DNA of 64,000 bases from CADEFF01 sp964569315 (GTDB lineage: Bacteria > Pseudomonadota > Alphaproteobacteria > Dongiales > Dongiaceae): assembly GCA_964569315.1 (NCBI GenBank), contig CAZMUZ010000003.1:29707-93706 (forward strand). The letters run 5' to 3'. Position 1 is the first letter of the stretch. Each line of letters opens with the position of its first letter. Of the stretch, positions 34,857 through 43,207 are shown in pieces. The translations under genes were made by a program, and so were the position numbers. The notes under the pieces are model-generated. The model made no database searches. It was given only the letters and a program-made list of their open reading frames with translations, and was not told the DNA's origin.

Positions 34857-36344
34857 CTACTCCGCCCAGGGCCGGAAGGCGTTGGGATAGGCGGCGTCGA
34901 TCGGCTCGGCCTTCATGTGGAACTCGGCGAAGCGGCTCCAGGCGCGATCGGTCGACTGGCGGATCTTCTCGACGAGCGCCTGCTCGTCCCAGCCTTCGAT
35001 CCGGCCGTCCTTCACCACCGTCCGGCCGTTCACCAGCACCTGCTTCACGAGTTCGCCATTGCCGCAATGGACGAGCGCCTTGATCGGATCGAGGAACGGC
35101 CCGATCCGCAGCCGGTCGAAATCGACGATCACCAGGTCCGCCCTGGCGCCCGGCGCGATCCGGCCGAGATCGTCGCGTCCCAGCGCCCTCGCGCCGCCCA
35201 GCGTCGCGGCGTTGAACACGTCGCGCGCCTTGCCCGCCTCGTGGTTGCGGTCGGCGACCTTGCAGACCACGGCCGCATATTTCAGCTCGTCCAGCATGTC
35301 CTGCGGATAGGAGTCGGTGCCGAGCCCGAGATTGATGCCCGCATCGCGATAGCGTTCGAAGCTCTCGAGCGCGACGCCGCGGCGCGAGAACACCGCCGGG
35401 CAATGCGCGACGGAGGCGCCGGACTCGGCGATGAGGGCGAGATCGTCGCGGAAGGGAAAGGCGGTCTGGCTGTGCCCGCCGGTATAGAGGCAGTGGCCCA
35501 GCACGACGTTACGATCGAGCAGCCCCCAATCGGCGAGCGTGCCGACGGGCGTGCGGCCGCGCTGCAGCACCGTGTCGTGGAACTCGATCACCGATTCGGC
35601 GACATGGAAGGTCATCGGGATCTTGAGCCTGTCGGCGGCGCGCTTGGCGCGCTTCATCAGCTCCGGCGTGCAGGTCCAGAACTCGTAGGGCACCAGGATC
35701 GCGCGGACGAGCCCGTCCTCGCTGTCGTCATGGCGTTCGGCGAAGTCGATCGCCTTGTCGAGCGCCGCCTCCCCCGCCGCCTCTTCCCAATGGCGGTGAT
35801 GCCGGCCACCCTGGTCGTAATAGTGGCTCGCCGAGGCGAAGCCCGGCGCGGTGTAGAGCCGGACGCCGAGCGCCGCCGCCATGCGGGCGAGCCCGGCGGG
35901 ATCGTCGCCGAACTCGCCGCCCATCTCGACGATGGTGGTGCTGCCGAACTTGACGAGCGAGGCGAAGCTGTAGCGGAGGCTCGCCTCGAGGTCCTCGAAG
36001 GCGAAGAGGTTGGGGCCCCGGATGCCCTTGGAGGGCCAGTGATTGAGAAAGCCGGAGCGGAACAGGTCGCGGCGGCCGGCATCCAGCACCATGCGGTCGC
36101 CGGCCTGGGACCCCAGATGCACATGGGTGTTGATGAGGCCCGGAATCACGAGGTCGCGGCTCGCATCGATCGTCTCGTCCACGGGCCCGTCATAGCTGCG
36201 GCCGACATGGCGGATGTCGCCGCCCTCGATGAGGATGACGCCGTCCTTCAGGATCCGGTGCTCGGTCCCGTCGAAGGCGACGATCCAGCCGCCTTTGACC
36301 AGCTTGCGGCGGCCGCTTTTCGCGGCGTTTCCCGCACTCGGCAT
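34857..36344 (-). CDS. Metal-dependent amidohydrolase (chlorohydrolase/deaminase type)
   Basis: The product is a 495-residue TIM-barrel amidohydrolase. Metal ligands are visible: HVH in PGLINTHVHLGS, a His in MTFHVAES, a His in VLGHCLYTGGHSQ and the Asp in LGLGTDSYPQDM. The flanking beta-sandwich parts (ILIEGGDIRHVG and the C-terminal ADLVIVDFDRL) are also present. This is the AtzA/SsnA/guanine deaminase-like subgroup, which acts on aminohydrolysable C-N bonds; the substrate is unknown. The ATG at 36344 follows AGGGAG. The open frame upstream comes from the tandem repeat and is not coding. Confidence 0.88.
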   Translation of the reverse strand: MPSAGNAAKSGRRKLVKGGWIVAFDGTEHRILKDGVILIEGGDIRHVGRSYDGPVDETIDASRDLVIPGLINTHVHLGSQAGDRMVLDAGRRDLFRSGFLNHWPSKGIRGPNLFAFEDLEASLRYSFASLVKFGSTTIVEMGGEFGDDPAGLARMAAALGVRLYTAPGFASASHYYDQGGRHHRHWEEAAGEAALDKAIDFAERHDDSEDGLVRAILVPYEFWTCTPELMKRAKRAADRLKIPMTFHVAESVIEFHDTVLQRGRTPVGTLADWGLLDRNVVLGHCLYTGGHSQTAFPFRDDLALIAESGASVAHCPAVFSRRGVALESFERYRDAGINLGLGTDSYPQDMLDELKYAAVVCKVADRNHEAGKARDVFNAATLGGARALGRDDLGRIAPGARADLVIVDFDRLRIGPFLDPIKALVHCGNGELVKQVLVNGRTVVKDGRIEGWDEQALVEKIRQSTDRAWSRFAEFHMKAEPIDAAYPNAFRPWAE

Positions 36345-36393
36345 GATGTTTTCTCCCTGCAAGCGCCCCTCGCGCGATGGCGCGATCCTAGCA

Positions 36394-36620
36394 CCGGCCT
36401 GCGAACGCGACGCAAGCGGGCCCCCGCCCGCGAAGGCGGGCACAAGCGGGGACCGGCCCTGCGAAGGCGGGCGAAATCCGACGCCGGCCCGCGAAGGCGG
36501 GCGAAATCCGACGCCGGCCCGCGAAGGCGGGCACAAGCAGGAATCGACCCCGCGAAGGCGGGCGTAAACGGGCATCGGCCCTGCGAACGCGACGCAAGCG
36601 GGAACCGACCCCGCGGCCAC
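36394..36620. repeat. Tandem array of about seven 30-31 bp GC-rich repeats
   Basis: Units of 30-31 bp each contain the core CGCGAAGGCGGG. Approximate unit starts are 36394, 36424, 36454, 36484, 36514, 36545 and 36576, with a partial unit at 36606. Complete cores can fold as CCCGC-GAAG-GCGGG hairpins. The first and last full units share a variant core (GCGAACGCGACGCAAGCGGG), so the array is nearly symmetric. It lies in the 377-bp gap between the amidohydrolase start and the TPR gene. There are no unique spacers. Confidence 0.85.
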
Positions 36621-36721
36621 GGCCCCAGCCGCGTCGTTCCGCCGGGGCCTCCCGCCATGCTATGGTTGCGGCTTGGGGTCCCGTCGCGCGCCCGCGCGGC
36701 GGTCCAATCGAGGGGGACGAG

Positions 36722-37990
36722 ATGGCATTCCATGCCTTCAGCCACGCCGCAGCCAAGGCGCTGTTGCTGCTCGGCGAGAACACCAAGCCTGCGGCGCGCA
36801 CGGCCTATCAGACCATGGCCGAGGCGCTCGACAAGCCGGAGGGAAACAAGACCGCGCGCAACTGGTCGGTCTATTCGCGGGTCATGTCGGAGCTGTGGCG
36901 CAACGGCTGGGTTGCCGCCGGCGCCCGGGCGCCGGGCCGCGCGGTCCATGCCGCGACCACGGCGGTCTCGCTCGACGATTCCGACTACTACACCCACTGG
37001 CTGCTCGCCTATGCCTACAAGATCCGCTCGCGCAGCGCCGGCCAATATAAGAGCAGCTGGAAGCAGGACATGGAGTCGGCGCTGCGCCACTACGAGAAGG
37101 CGCTGGCCCTCTTGAACAAGGAGAAGCCGCAGAACGCGGTCGTGGCCGGCGAGCGCAATGCGGTTTCGATCGAGCGTGCCGAAACCTTCGTCTATCTGAG
37201 CGAGCCCGACCGCGCGCTCCGCGAGATGGAGCGCATCATCCGCGATCCCAACCGCGCCAAGCCCGATGCGTGGCAGGACTGGGCCTATGCCTTCGCCCTG
37301 CATCAGGCGGGCCGCAGCTACGAGGCGGCGGAGATCTGCGAGCGGCTGCTCGCCGAGAAGGACGCGAACAACGACATCCGGCTGCTGCTCGCCGCCTGCC
37401 AGGCGCGCTGCCATATGGCGCTCGACGGACGCCAGACGATCCGGGAGTTCCACAAGCGCCGCAGCGCACGGTCCCTGTCGGCCGAGGATGCGGAGCCGAC
37501 CTGGACCGTGGCGCTCGAGATCGAGCGCGGCGCCTTCCCGCCCGACATGCCCGGCGGCGGCGAGAAATACTGGACCGAAAGCATGGTGCGCGCGCAGCTC
37601 GACGAAAGCGCCGACACCAAGGTCTCGATCCCGACGACGAGCTTCCTGCCTTCGGACGATGTGATCCTCGGCGCGCCGCGCGGCGATGGCGCGACCGCGG
37701 CCCCGGGCGCGGCCGTGCAGGCGCCGAAGCCGGCCGGCAAGGCGGCGCCCAGGAAGAAGGCGCCGGCAAAGAAGAAGGTTGTGAAGAAGAAGGCGCCGGC
37801 GAAGAAGGCTGCGAAGAAGAAGGCCGCGAAGAAAACGGCCAAGCGCAAGGTCGCGAAGAAAACGGCGAAGAAGCGTCCGGCCCCGTCGAAGGCGCCGGCA
37901 CGCAAGGCGGCGCGCCGCAAGGCCGGCCGGAAAGCCGCCGCAAAGCGCCGCGCGCCGAAGCGCAAGGCGACGCCGCGCCGCCGGCGGTAG
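36722..37990 (+). CDS. TPR protein with histone-H1-like Lys/Ala-rich tail
   Basis: This 422-residue protein has two different halves. Residues 1 to about 330 are soluble and helical, with TPR-like repeats (for example ALRHYEKALALLNKEKP, RALREMERIIRD, SYEAAEICERLLAE) and no signal peptide. Residues about 335-422 are almost only Lys, Ala, Arg and Pro, with AAKKKAAKKTAKRKVAKKTA as the core, like histone H1 tails and bacterial H1-like proteins such as AlgP or Hc1. Such tails bind DNA or RNA. The ATG at 36722 follows GAGGGGGACG. The combination suggests a nucleoid- or nucleic-acid-associated scaffold, but no family function is known to me. Convergent with the cyclase-like gene. Confidence 0.88.
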   Translation: MAFHAFSHAAAKALLLLGENTKPAARTAYQTMAEALDKPEGNKTARNWSVYSRVMSELWRNGWVAAGARAPGRAVHAATTAVSLDDSDYYTHWLLAYAYKIRSRSAGQYKSSWKQDMESALRHYEKALALLNKEKPQNAVVAGERNAVSIERAETFVYLSEPDRALREMERIIRDPNRAKPDAWQDWAYAFALHQAGRSYEAAEICERLLAEKDANNDIRLLLAACQARCHMALDGRQTIREFHKRRSARSLSAEDAEPTWTVALEIERGAFPPDMPGGGEKYWTESMVRAQLDESADTKVSIPTTSFLPSDDVILGAPRGDGATAAPGAAVQAPKPAGKAAPRKKAPAKKKVVKKKAPAKKAAKKKAAKKTAKRKVAKKTAKKRPAPSKAPARKAARRKAGRKAAAKRRAPKRKATPRRRR

Positions 37991-37991
37991 G

Positions 37992-38034
37992 GCATTTTCC
38001 CGCGAAGCGGGCACCGGTTCGCGTCGGAAAATGC
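37992..38034. repeat. Dispersed-type 43-bp palindromic element
   Basis: Nested arms GCATTTTCC (37992-38000) / GGAAAATGC (38026-38034) and CGCGAA / TTCGCG flank a GC-rich centre. It resembles the GCATTTTC...GAAAATGC intergenic palindromes common in alphaproteobacterial genomes (recognised from memory). It starts one base after the TPR gene stop and may also act as a transcript end between the two convergent genes. Confidence 0.6.
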
Positions 38035-38088
38035 GACCGGGCCGATGAGTCCGGCGCGCGTTCCGGTTCGACCTCGAGGAAACGCGCG

Positions 38089-39879
38089 CTAAAGCGCGAG
38101 ACCGGCGCGGCTGAGGCCGGCCGCGAGGTGGGCGGCGTCCTCGGCATGGCGGAACGGGAAGCCAGCGATCAGCCAGCGCGCATAGTCGGCCGGCCCCGCG
38201 GCCGGGTCGCCGACCCAGAGTTCCCGGGCGCGCGCGATGAAGCGTTCCACGAGGCGGCCCGCCTCGGCCGGCTTGCCGGCATGGCCGGCCGCGGCGGCGT
38301 GCCAGACGATGGAATGGGGGTAAAGCTCGCCCATGCTGTCATAGATGGCGAGCGCCGCCTGGTAATCGCGGGCGCCGAACCGGATCACCGCCTTGTCCGA
38401 AAGATACCAGTCCGGGCAGAAGGGATTGAGACGGATCGCCTGCTCGGCGATCGCGATGCCCGCTTCCGGTTCGCCGAAGAACATCATCGCCGTCGCGCGC
38501 GACATGGCGATGTCCGCGTCGTTGGGATTGAGTTCCCCCGCCATCTCCCAATGCTTGCGGGCGCGCTCGAACTCGCGCCGCACCATGTAGGCCCAGGCCA
38601 CCACCAGGTGCGAATGCGCATCGACGGCGTCGAGCTCGACCGCCTTGCGCGCATGCTCCAGCGCCTGGTCGTAGGCGGGCTCGCGCGCCACGCCCCACTC
38701 GCCGGCGACCGTGCCCATATAGGCGAGCTCCGCAAGCCCGGCATAGGCGCGGGCGAAGCCCGGATCGATGGCGAGGGATTTCTCGTAGAGCGCGCGCGCC
38801 TCGGCATGGCTCTGGGTGGTGCCGAGCTCGTGCAGTTCCGCGCCGGCGAGCCAGAGCTCGTAGGCCTGCAGGCTCTCCGGCGGCTTGCGCCGGAGCTTCT
38901 GCACCTCGGCCTTCTCGAGATGCTTCGCGAACCGGCCGACGATGGCGCGCGCCACCTCCTCCTGCACGGCGAAGAGCTCGTCGATCGAGCGGTCGTACCG
39001 CTCGCCCCAGAGCTGCTGCCCGTCCTCGGCCTCGATGAAGCGCGCAGTGATGCGGATCGTGTCGCCGGCGCGGCGCACGCTGCCGTCCAGCACGTAGCGC
39101 ACCCCGAGCTCGCGACCGACCCGGCGGATCTCGACTGGGCGGTTTCGATAGACGAAGGAGGAATCGCGCGCGATCACGAAGAGGCCGTGGAAGCGCGAGA
39201 GGTCGGTGATGATGTCCTCGGTGATGCCGTCGCAGACGATGGTCTGGTTCGGATCGGCGCTCATGTTCTCGAAGGGCAGCACCGCGATCGACGGCCGGTC
39301 CGGCAGGTTGAGGGACTTGGACGCGGTCCGCAGCACCGGCGTCTCGGTGCCGAGCGAGCGGGCGCTGTGGATGCGCACCGGCTTCGCGATATTCTTCAGC
39401 CGATGCTCGCCCAGGTCCTGCAGCTCGGCCGGCAGCTTGCCGGCGACATGGCGGCAGGCGTCGTCGCTGAGGATGACGCCGCCGGGCTCCGCCAGCGCCG
39501 CGATGCGGGACGCAACGGTGACGCCGTCGCCCAGCAGGTCGTCCCCGACCGCGAGCACGTCGCCGAGATGGATGCCGATGCGCAAGCGCACGCGGCGGTC
39601 CTCCTCGAGGCCGGCGAGACGCTTCGTCATGCCGTCCTGCAGGAGAAGGGCGCAGCGCACGGCCTCGACCACGCTCGCGAACTCGGCAAGCAAGGCCTCG
39701 CCCGAAATCTTGAAGATCCGCCCGCCATAGCGCGCGACCAGCGGGTCGATATGCTCGCGCCGGTGCCGCTCGAGCTGCAGCACCCTGCCCTCGCCATCGG
39801 CCTCGCCGGGCGCGGCCGGGTCGATCGCGTTGGCCGCGAATATGGCCGCCAATCGCCGCCGGGTTTCGGTGGTCGCCAT
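38089..39879 (-). CDS. Degenerate class III adenylate cyclase-like protein with TolB-like and TPR regions
   Basis: A 596-residue protein built as cyclase homology domain (about 1-170), TolB-like N-terminal domain (about 190-300, with IAVLPFENMSADP and LGVRYVLDGSVRRAGD) and TPR-like repeats (about 340-580). The usual RRLAAILAADVVGYS start reads RRRLAAIFAANAIDP, so the first metal Asp is Asn17; the second metal site (GDG) reads SGEALLAEF, with Glu61. The GDGVTVASRIAALAEPGG stretch is kept. Cyclase activity is therefore doubtful, and the domain may sense or bind a partner. Relatives with intact sites are common in Bradyrhizobium-like genomes. A gene for an NTF2-like protein lies upstream. Confidence 0.85.
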   Translation of the reverse strand: MATTETRRRLAAIFAANAIDPAAPGEADGEGRVLQLERHRREHIDPLVARYGGRIFKISGEALLAEFASVVEAVRCALLLQDGMTKRLAGLEEDRRVRLRIGIHLGDVLAVGDDLLGDGVTVASRIAALAEPGGVILSDDACRHVAGKLPAELQDLGEHRLKNIAKPVRIHSARSLGTETPVLRTASKSLNLPDRPSIAVLPFENMSADPNQTIVCDGITEDIITDLSRFHGLFVIARDSSFVYRNRPVEIRRVGRELGVRYVLDGSVRRAGDTIRITARFIEAEDGQQLWGERYDRSIDELFAVQEEVARAIVGRFAKHLEKAEVQKLRRKPPESLQAYELWLAGAELHELGTTQSHAEARALYEKSLAIDPGFARAYAGLAELAYMGTVAGEWGVAREPAYDQALEHARKAVELDAVDAHSHLVVAWAYMVRREFERARKHWEMAGELNPNDADIAMSRATAMMFFGEPEAGIAIAEQAIRLNPFCPDWYLSDKAVIRFGARDYQAALAIYDSMGELYPHSIVWHAAAAGHAGKPAEAGRLVERFIARARELWVGDPAAGPADYARWLIAGFPFRHAEDAAHLAAGLSRAGLAL

Positions 39880-39913
39880 GCCGCTCCTCGATCGGGCCGG
39901 GACGCAAGTTTAG

Positions 39914-39959
39914 GCCGGGGCCGCCGACCCCGGCAACGAATGGCCGCGGATCCGCGGCC
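39914..39959 (-). terminator. Two hairpins between NTF2-like and cyclase-like genes
   Basis: GCCGGGG (39914-39920) pairs with CCCCGGC (39928-39934), and a perfect 18-bp palindrome lies at 39942-39959, starting 10 bp past the NTF2-like stop. No T-run follows. They may end or stabilise that transcript. Confidence 0.35.
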
Positions 39960-39968
39960 GCAGTCAGG

Positions 39969-40340
39969 TCAAGTCAGGGCATCGCCGGCCGCCCGCCCCG
40001 GCCCGTGCAACCGCAGGAAGGAAAGCTTGTCCCAGTAGCCGCGCTGGAACGCGATCTTGCCGTCGGTCACGCGGAAGAATCCGCAGCCCCGGAGCCCCAG
40101 CGGGTCGCGCCATTCGAGAATCGCCCATTCGCCCTCCTCGAAGAGGTTCTCCTTGATGCAGACCATCGCCGCCGCGCCGAACTCGCGCTCGAACATGGCG
40201 CGGATGGCGGCGCGGCCCTCGACGGGATCGAGCGCCACCTGATGATTGACGGCATCGCGATGATAGAGCGCCGCCAGCGCCGCGGCGTCGGCGCGGTTGA
40301 AGGCATCGATCCAGAGCTCTACGACGGCGCGCGGGCGCAT
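39969..40340 (-). CDS. SnoaL/NTF2-like domain protein
   Basis: A 123-residue single-domain protein of the NTF2-like (SnoaL) fold. ELWIDAFNRADAAALAALYH followed by HRDAVNHQVA and a late GFFRVTDGKIAFQRGYWDK are the usual opening helix and strands. Members act as small-molecule isomerases, cyclases or binding proteins, and the sequence does not tell which. No signal peptide. It is upstream of the cyclase-like gene on the same strand, 89 bp away, with hairpins between, so joint transcription is uncertain. Confidence 0.8.
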   Translation of the reverse strand: MRPRAVVELWIDAFNRADAAALAALYHRDAVNHQVALDPVEGRAAIRAMFEREFGAAAMVCIKENLFEEGEWAILEWRDPLGLRGCGFFRVTDGKIAFQRGYWDKLSFLRLHGPGRAAGDALT

Positions 40341-40481
40341 CGGCGGACCTCCCGGGAAAAAGGGCCGGAAAAAGCGGCGGCAGTCTATCGGGCGTTGCCC
40401 CGCGGGCCAACCGCTTGCCGCCGCCGACCGCAGCCCCGATAGTCGGCATGGAAAGCGGACGCGGGACCCGGAGCAGGCGCC

Positions 40482-40673
40482 ATGCTGGAGCTGATGATCG
40501 AGCTTTGGAAGGAATCCGACGGATCGAGCCGCTATCTCTGGTCGGTCTGGGAAGGCGGCAGCCGGATCGGCATGGGACGCGGCGCGCGCACCGCCGATGC
40601 GGCGGAGGCGGAAGGCACCGCATGGTGCCGCGACACGGCGAGCCGCGCACCCGACCGCATCACCCGTCTCTAG
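40482..40673 (+). CDS. Small hypothetical protein (63 aa)
   Basis: The 63-residue product MLELMIELWKESDGSSRYLW... is acidic at the start and Arg-rich at the end, with three Trp and no membrane segment. GGAGCAGG lies 10 nt before the ATG as a possible ribosome site. The amino-acid pattern (WSVWEGGSRIGMG) looks like real protein rather than a shadow frame. It is divergent from the NTF2-like gene and convergent with mscL. No function recognised. Confidence 0.55.
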   Translation: MLELMIELWKESDGSSRYLWSVWEGGSRIGMGRGARTADAAEAEGTAWCRDTASRAPDRITRL

Positions 40674-40761
40674 CCACCGGGGCGAAAGGCAAGGGGGCGG
40701 GGCCGGCGAGCGATCGCCGGCGAGACCGGCGACCGCTCGCCCGGACGACGTCCGCTCCCGC

Positions 40762-41184
40762 CTAGCGCGCTTTCAGCAGATCGCGGATCTCGGCAAGCAG
40801 CACCTCGTTCCGCGGCGGCGGCGGCGGTGCCGCCGGCGCTTCCGGCTTCTTGCCGAGCGCGGTCAGCTTGTTCACCTGCTTCACCACGATGAAGATCACG
40901 AAGGCCACGATCAGGAACTTGATCACCGCGTTGATGAAGAGGCCGTAATTGATCGTGGCGGCCCCGGCATCCTGCGCCGCTTTCAGGCTCGAATAGTCGC
41001 CGCCCGAGAGATTGATGAACAGGTTCGAGAAATCGATCCCGCCCAGCAGCAGGCCGATCGGCGGCATGAGCACGTCATTGACGAGCGAGCCGACGATCGC
41101 CGTGAAGGCGGCGCCGATGATCACGCCGACCGCGAGATCGACGACGGAGCCGCGCATGATGAAGGTCTTGAATTCCTGGAACAT
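40762..41184 (-). CDS. mscL: Large-conductance mechanosensitive channel MscL
   Basis: A pentameric inner-membrane channel that opens under osmotic downshock. The N-terminal [21 protein letters not shown] and the pore-lining [20 protein letters not shown] are the MscL signature; the second membrane segment ([20 protein letters not shown]) and the C-terminal helix ([14 protein letters not shown]) follow. The linker carries a run of prolines. Length is 140 residues, the family norm, starting at the ATG at 41184. Confidence 0.96.
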   Translation of the reverse strand: MFQEFKTFIMRGSVVDLAVGVIIGAAFTAIVGSLVNDVLMPPIGLLLGGIDFSNLFINLSGGDYSSLKAAQDAGAATINYGLFINAVIKFLIVAFVIFIVVKQVNKLTALGKKPEAPAAPPPPPRNEVLLAEIRDLLKAR

Positions 41185-41214
41185 GGATGGCCTCCGACCT
41201 GGTTCACTCCCCAA

Positions 41215-41266
41215 AAGAGGCGCGCCGGCCGGCGTCGCGTCTTCGTCCCCGCAGGGGGCGCCTCTT
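41215..41266 (-). terminator. Terminator-like hairpin after the 2'-5' RNA ligase gene
   Basis: Perfect 9-bp arms AAGAGGCGC (41215-41223) and GCGCCTCTT (41258-41266); on the minus strand the stem is followed by TT then G-rich sequence. It lies between the thpR-like stop (41334) and the mscL start (41184). The loop is long (34 nt), with internal GCCGGC pairing. Confidence 0.45.
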
Positions 41267-41333
41267 GCGAATCGAGTGTGACCGGTGATGCCCGGACGCA
41301 CAAGCGGGCGGGGGGCGATATCCCCGGGCGAGG

Positions 41334-41891
41334 CTATCCGAGCAGACGAAAACGACGCCGGGGCATGGCCCCGCGCGCGCCGAGCTCGACCAGCAGAAGC
41401 GCATCGATCGCACTTCGGATGTCGGGGGTTTCGGCGGCGATCCGCTGCGCGAGCCGGGCGCCGGCCGCGGCCGTCCGGCGGCGCCCCAGCGTCAGATGCG
41501 GCTCGTACGGAATATCGCGCCGCCAATGCGGAGCGAGCGCGCCCGCATAGAGCCGGTCATGCAGCCGAACGAGCGACGCACGTCCGCGCGAGGCGCCGAG
41601 GCAGATCACGGCGCCGCCCTCGACATCCTCGAGCCGCAGCACCCGGTCGAGCGCGATCCGGAAGGGCTTCGTTCCGGCGGCCTCCCGCCGCATGGCGCGC
41701 AGCAGCGGCGCCGGATGCGGAAGGGCGACGACGAAGACCAGGGTCAGATGCGGCCCCACCCGTGCGAAGCCGGCCGGATCCTCGCGCCGCCGCAGCGCCT
41801 GGACCCAGTCTCGATCCGCCCCGCCGAGGCGCGGCTCGGCGATCACGGCGTATCGGCGGAGAGCGCGGGGCTTCGAGGGAGCGGCCGTCAT
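41334..41891 (-). CDS. thpR: 2'-5' RNA ligase family (2H phosphoesterase)
   Basis: A 185-residue 2H-superfamily protein. Both catalytic HxTx motifs are present: [11 protein letters not shown] at about residue 48 and [10 protein letters not shown] at about residue 130. Family members join or hydrolyse 2',5'-linked or 2',3'-cyclic RNA ends (ThpR/LigT), so the exact activity here is unproven. The gene is on the same strand as mscL but 149 bp apart and separated by a hairpin. Confidence 0.82.
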   Translation of the reverse strand: MTAAPSKPRALRRYAVIAEPRLGGADRDWVQALRRREDPAGFARVGPHLTLVFVVALPHPAPLLRAMRREAAGTKPFRIALDRVLRLEDVEGGAVICLGASRGRASLVRLHDRLYAGALAPHWRRDIPYEPHLTLGRRRTAAAGARLAQRIAAETPDIRSAIDALLLVELGARGAMPRRRFRLLG

Positions 41892-42048
41892 GTCCTTTGG
41901 CTATGTCTTCATGGCGCCCCCGACTCGGGGAGCGCATGGACGACCGCAAGGCGGCCGCGGCCGGCGTTTTTCCGGCGCTCGATTGACAGGGTCGCGCGAT
42001 CCTCCGAAAGATCGAACCCTCTTCTCTCCGCTGTCAAGGAAGCGACCG

Positions 42049-43185
42049 ATGTCGGCCCAGCCGTCGGGCGCGGTCTCAGAATCGATGCTTCGGACGAGCC
42101 GCCGACGCTTCCTTCGCGGCTGCGGGGCGAGCCTGATCGGGGCTGGCCTCGGCGCGCCCGGCGCGCTTGCCGGCGCCAGCCTCGGCTATGGCTGCAAGCC
42201 CGGCTATGACGACCCCGGTGTGCTGGCGGCGCTGGAGCGGGCGACCGGCACCGCCGTCAGCGTGGCGAGGCTCGGCGACGAGGGCGCGGCCCTCGCGGCG
42301 CTCGGTTCGGGCGACGGCAAGATCGATTTCTACGCGGGCGACGCGGCGCTGATCGAAGCGGCCGCCGCGAACGGCCTCGCCCGGCCGCTCGAGGGCGCGC
42401 CTTTCGATCGCATCGGCCACGACCTCCTGCCGCCCTTGCGTCCCCCGTTCGAGCCGCTGCTGCATGACGGCCTCACCGTCGCCCTGCCGACGCGCTGGGG
42501 CTGGACCGGCCCGATCCTCGGCGCCGACGCCGATCCTGCCGCCTGGCGCGACTATGCGGCGGCCTTCGACCCGAAGCAGGCGGGGCGCGTCGGGGTGATG
42601 GCGGCGGAGACGGCACCGCTCCTGATCCTGGCGCTCCATGCCGGCGTCAATCCGTTCGCGCCGGTCGACGAGGCGGCGGCCGGCGAGCTTCGGCGCGGCT
42701 ACCGCGCCTTCTTCAGGAACCGCCCGGTGCCGCTCGCAAAGCGCAGCGACGCCGCCGCCGCGCTCGCCTCGGGCACGCTCGCAGCCGTGATCGGGCCGGG
42801 CTCGGAGTTCGCCGCGGCCTTGCGCCGCCGGGGCATCCTCGGCTGCCGCGCGCTGGTGGCCGAGCCGCATGACGGGGTGAAGCAGACGCTGCTCTGGGTC
42901 GAGGCGGTCGCGGTGCATAGCGCATCGACCGCGCCGGACGCCGCCGGTGCCGCGCTCGCGGCCCTCTTCGAGCCCGCGGTCGGTCACGCCCTCTCGCTGA
43001 TCGAGGCGGCCCCCGCGCCCAGCGCCAGCGCCGCGGTGCGCGCGCTCTACAGCGCGGGCGAACTCGCGCTGCTGCAGGACGAGGATGCCGACCTCGCCTG
43101 GCGGCATGGCCGGCTGCGGCGGACGGTCCCCGACGCCGCGGCGTTGCAGGCGATCTGGGACGAGGCGCGCGCGAACGCCGGCTGA
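42049..43185 (+). CDS. Tat-exported periplasmic solute-binding protein
   Basis: A 378-residue protein with a twin-arginine signal (SRRRFLRGCGASLIGAGLG, residues 17-35), then a type 2 periplasmic binding fold as in polyamine/iron ABC binding proteins: an N-terminal lobe, WGWTGPILGADADPAAWRDY, and a hinge with repeated lobes. It is orphaned, with no permease or ATPase beside it. The ATG at 42049 follows AAGGAAG. A perfect TTGACA lies at 41983-41988 but the matching -10 (AAAGAT, 18 bp away) is weak. Ligand unknown; polyamine-like ligands are a guess. Confidence 0.75.
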   Translation: MSAQPSGAVSESMLRTSRRRFLRGCGASLIGAGLGAPGALAGASLGYGCKPGYDDPGVLAALERATGTAVSVARLGDEGAALAALGSGDGKIDFYAGDAALIEAAAANGLARPLEGAPFDRIGHDLLPPLRPPFEPLLHDGLTVALPTRWGWTGPILGADADPAAWRDYAAAFDPKQAGRVGVMAAETAPLLILALHAGVNPFAPVDEAAAGELRRGYRAFFRNRPVPLAKRSDAAAALASGTLAAVIGPGSEFAAALRRRGILGCRALVAEPHDGVKQTLLWVEAVAVHSASTAPDAAGAALAALFEPAVGHALSLIEAAPAPSASAAVRALYSAGELALLQDEDADLAWRHGRLRRTVPDAAALQAIWDEARANAG

Positions 43186-43207
43186 GCCGGCTTGAGCGGT
43201 CCAGACT

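Noticed and set aside
36345..36620. N-terminal extension of the amidohydrolase frame through the repeats
   Set aside because: The translation is just the repeated unit read in frame; the real start has a good ribosome site at 36344.
36394..36620. CRISPR array
   Set aside because: Repeats are contiguous without unique spacers and no cas gene is near.
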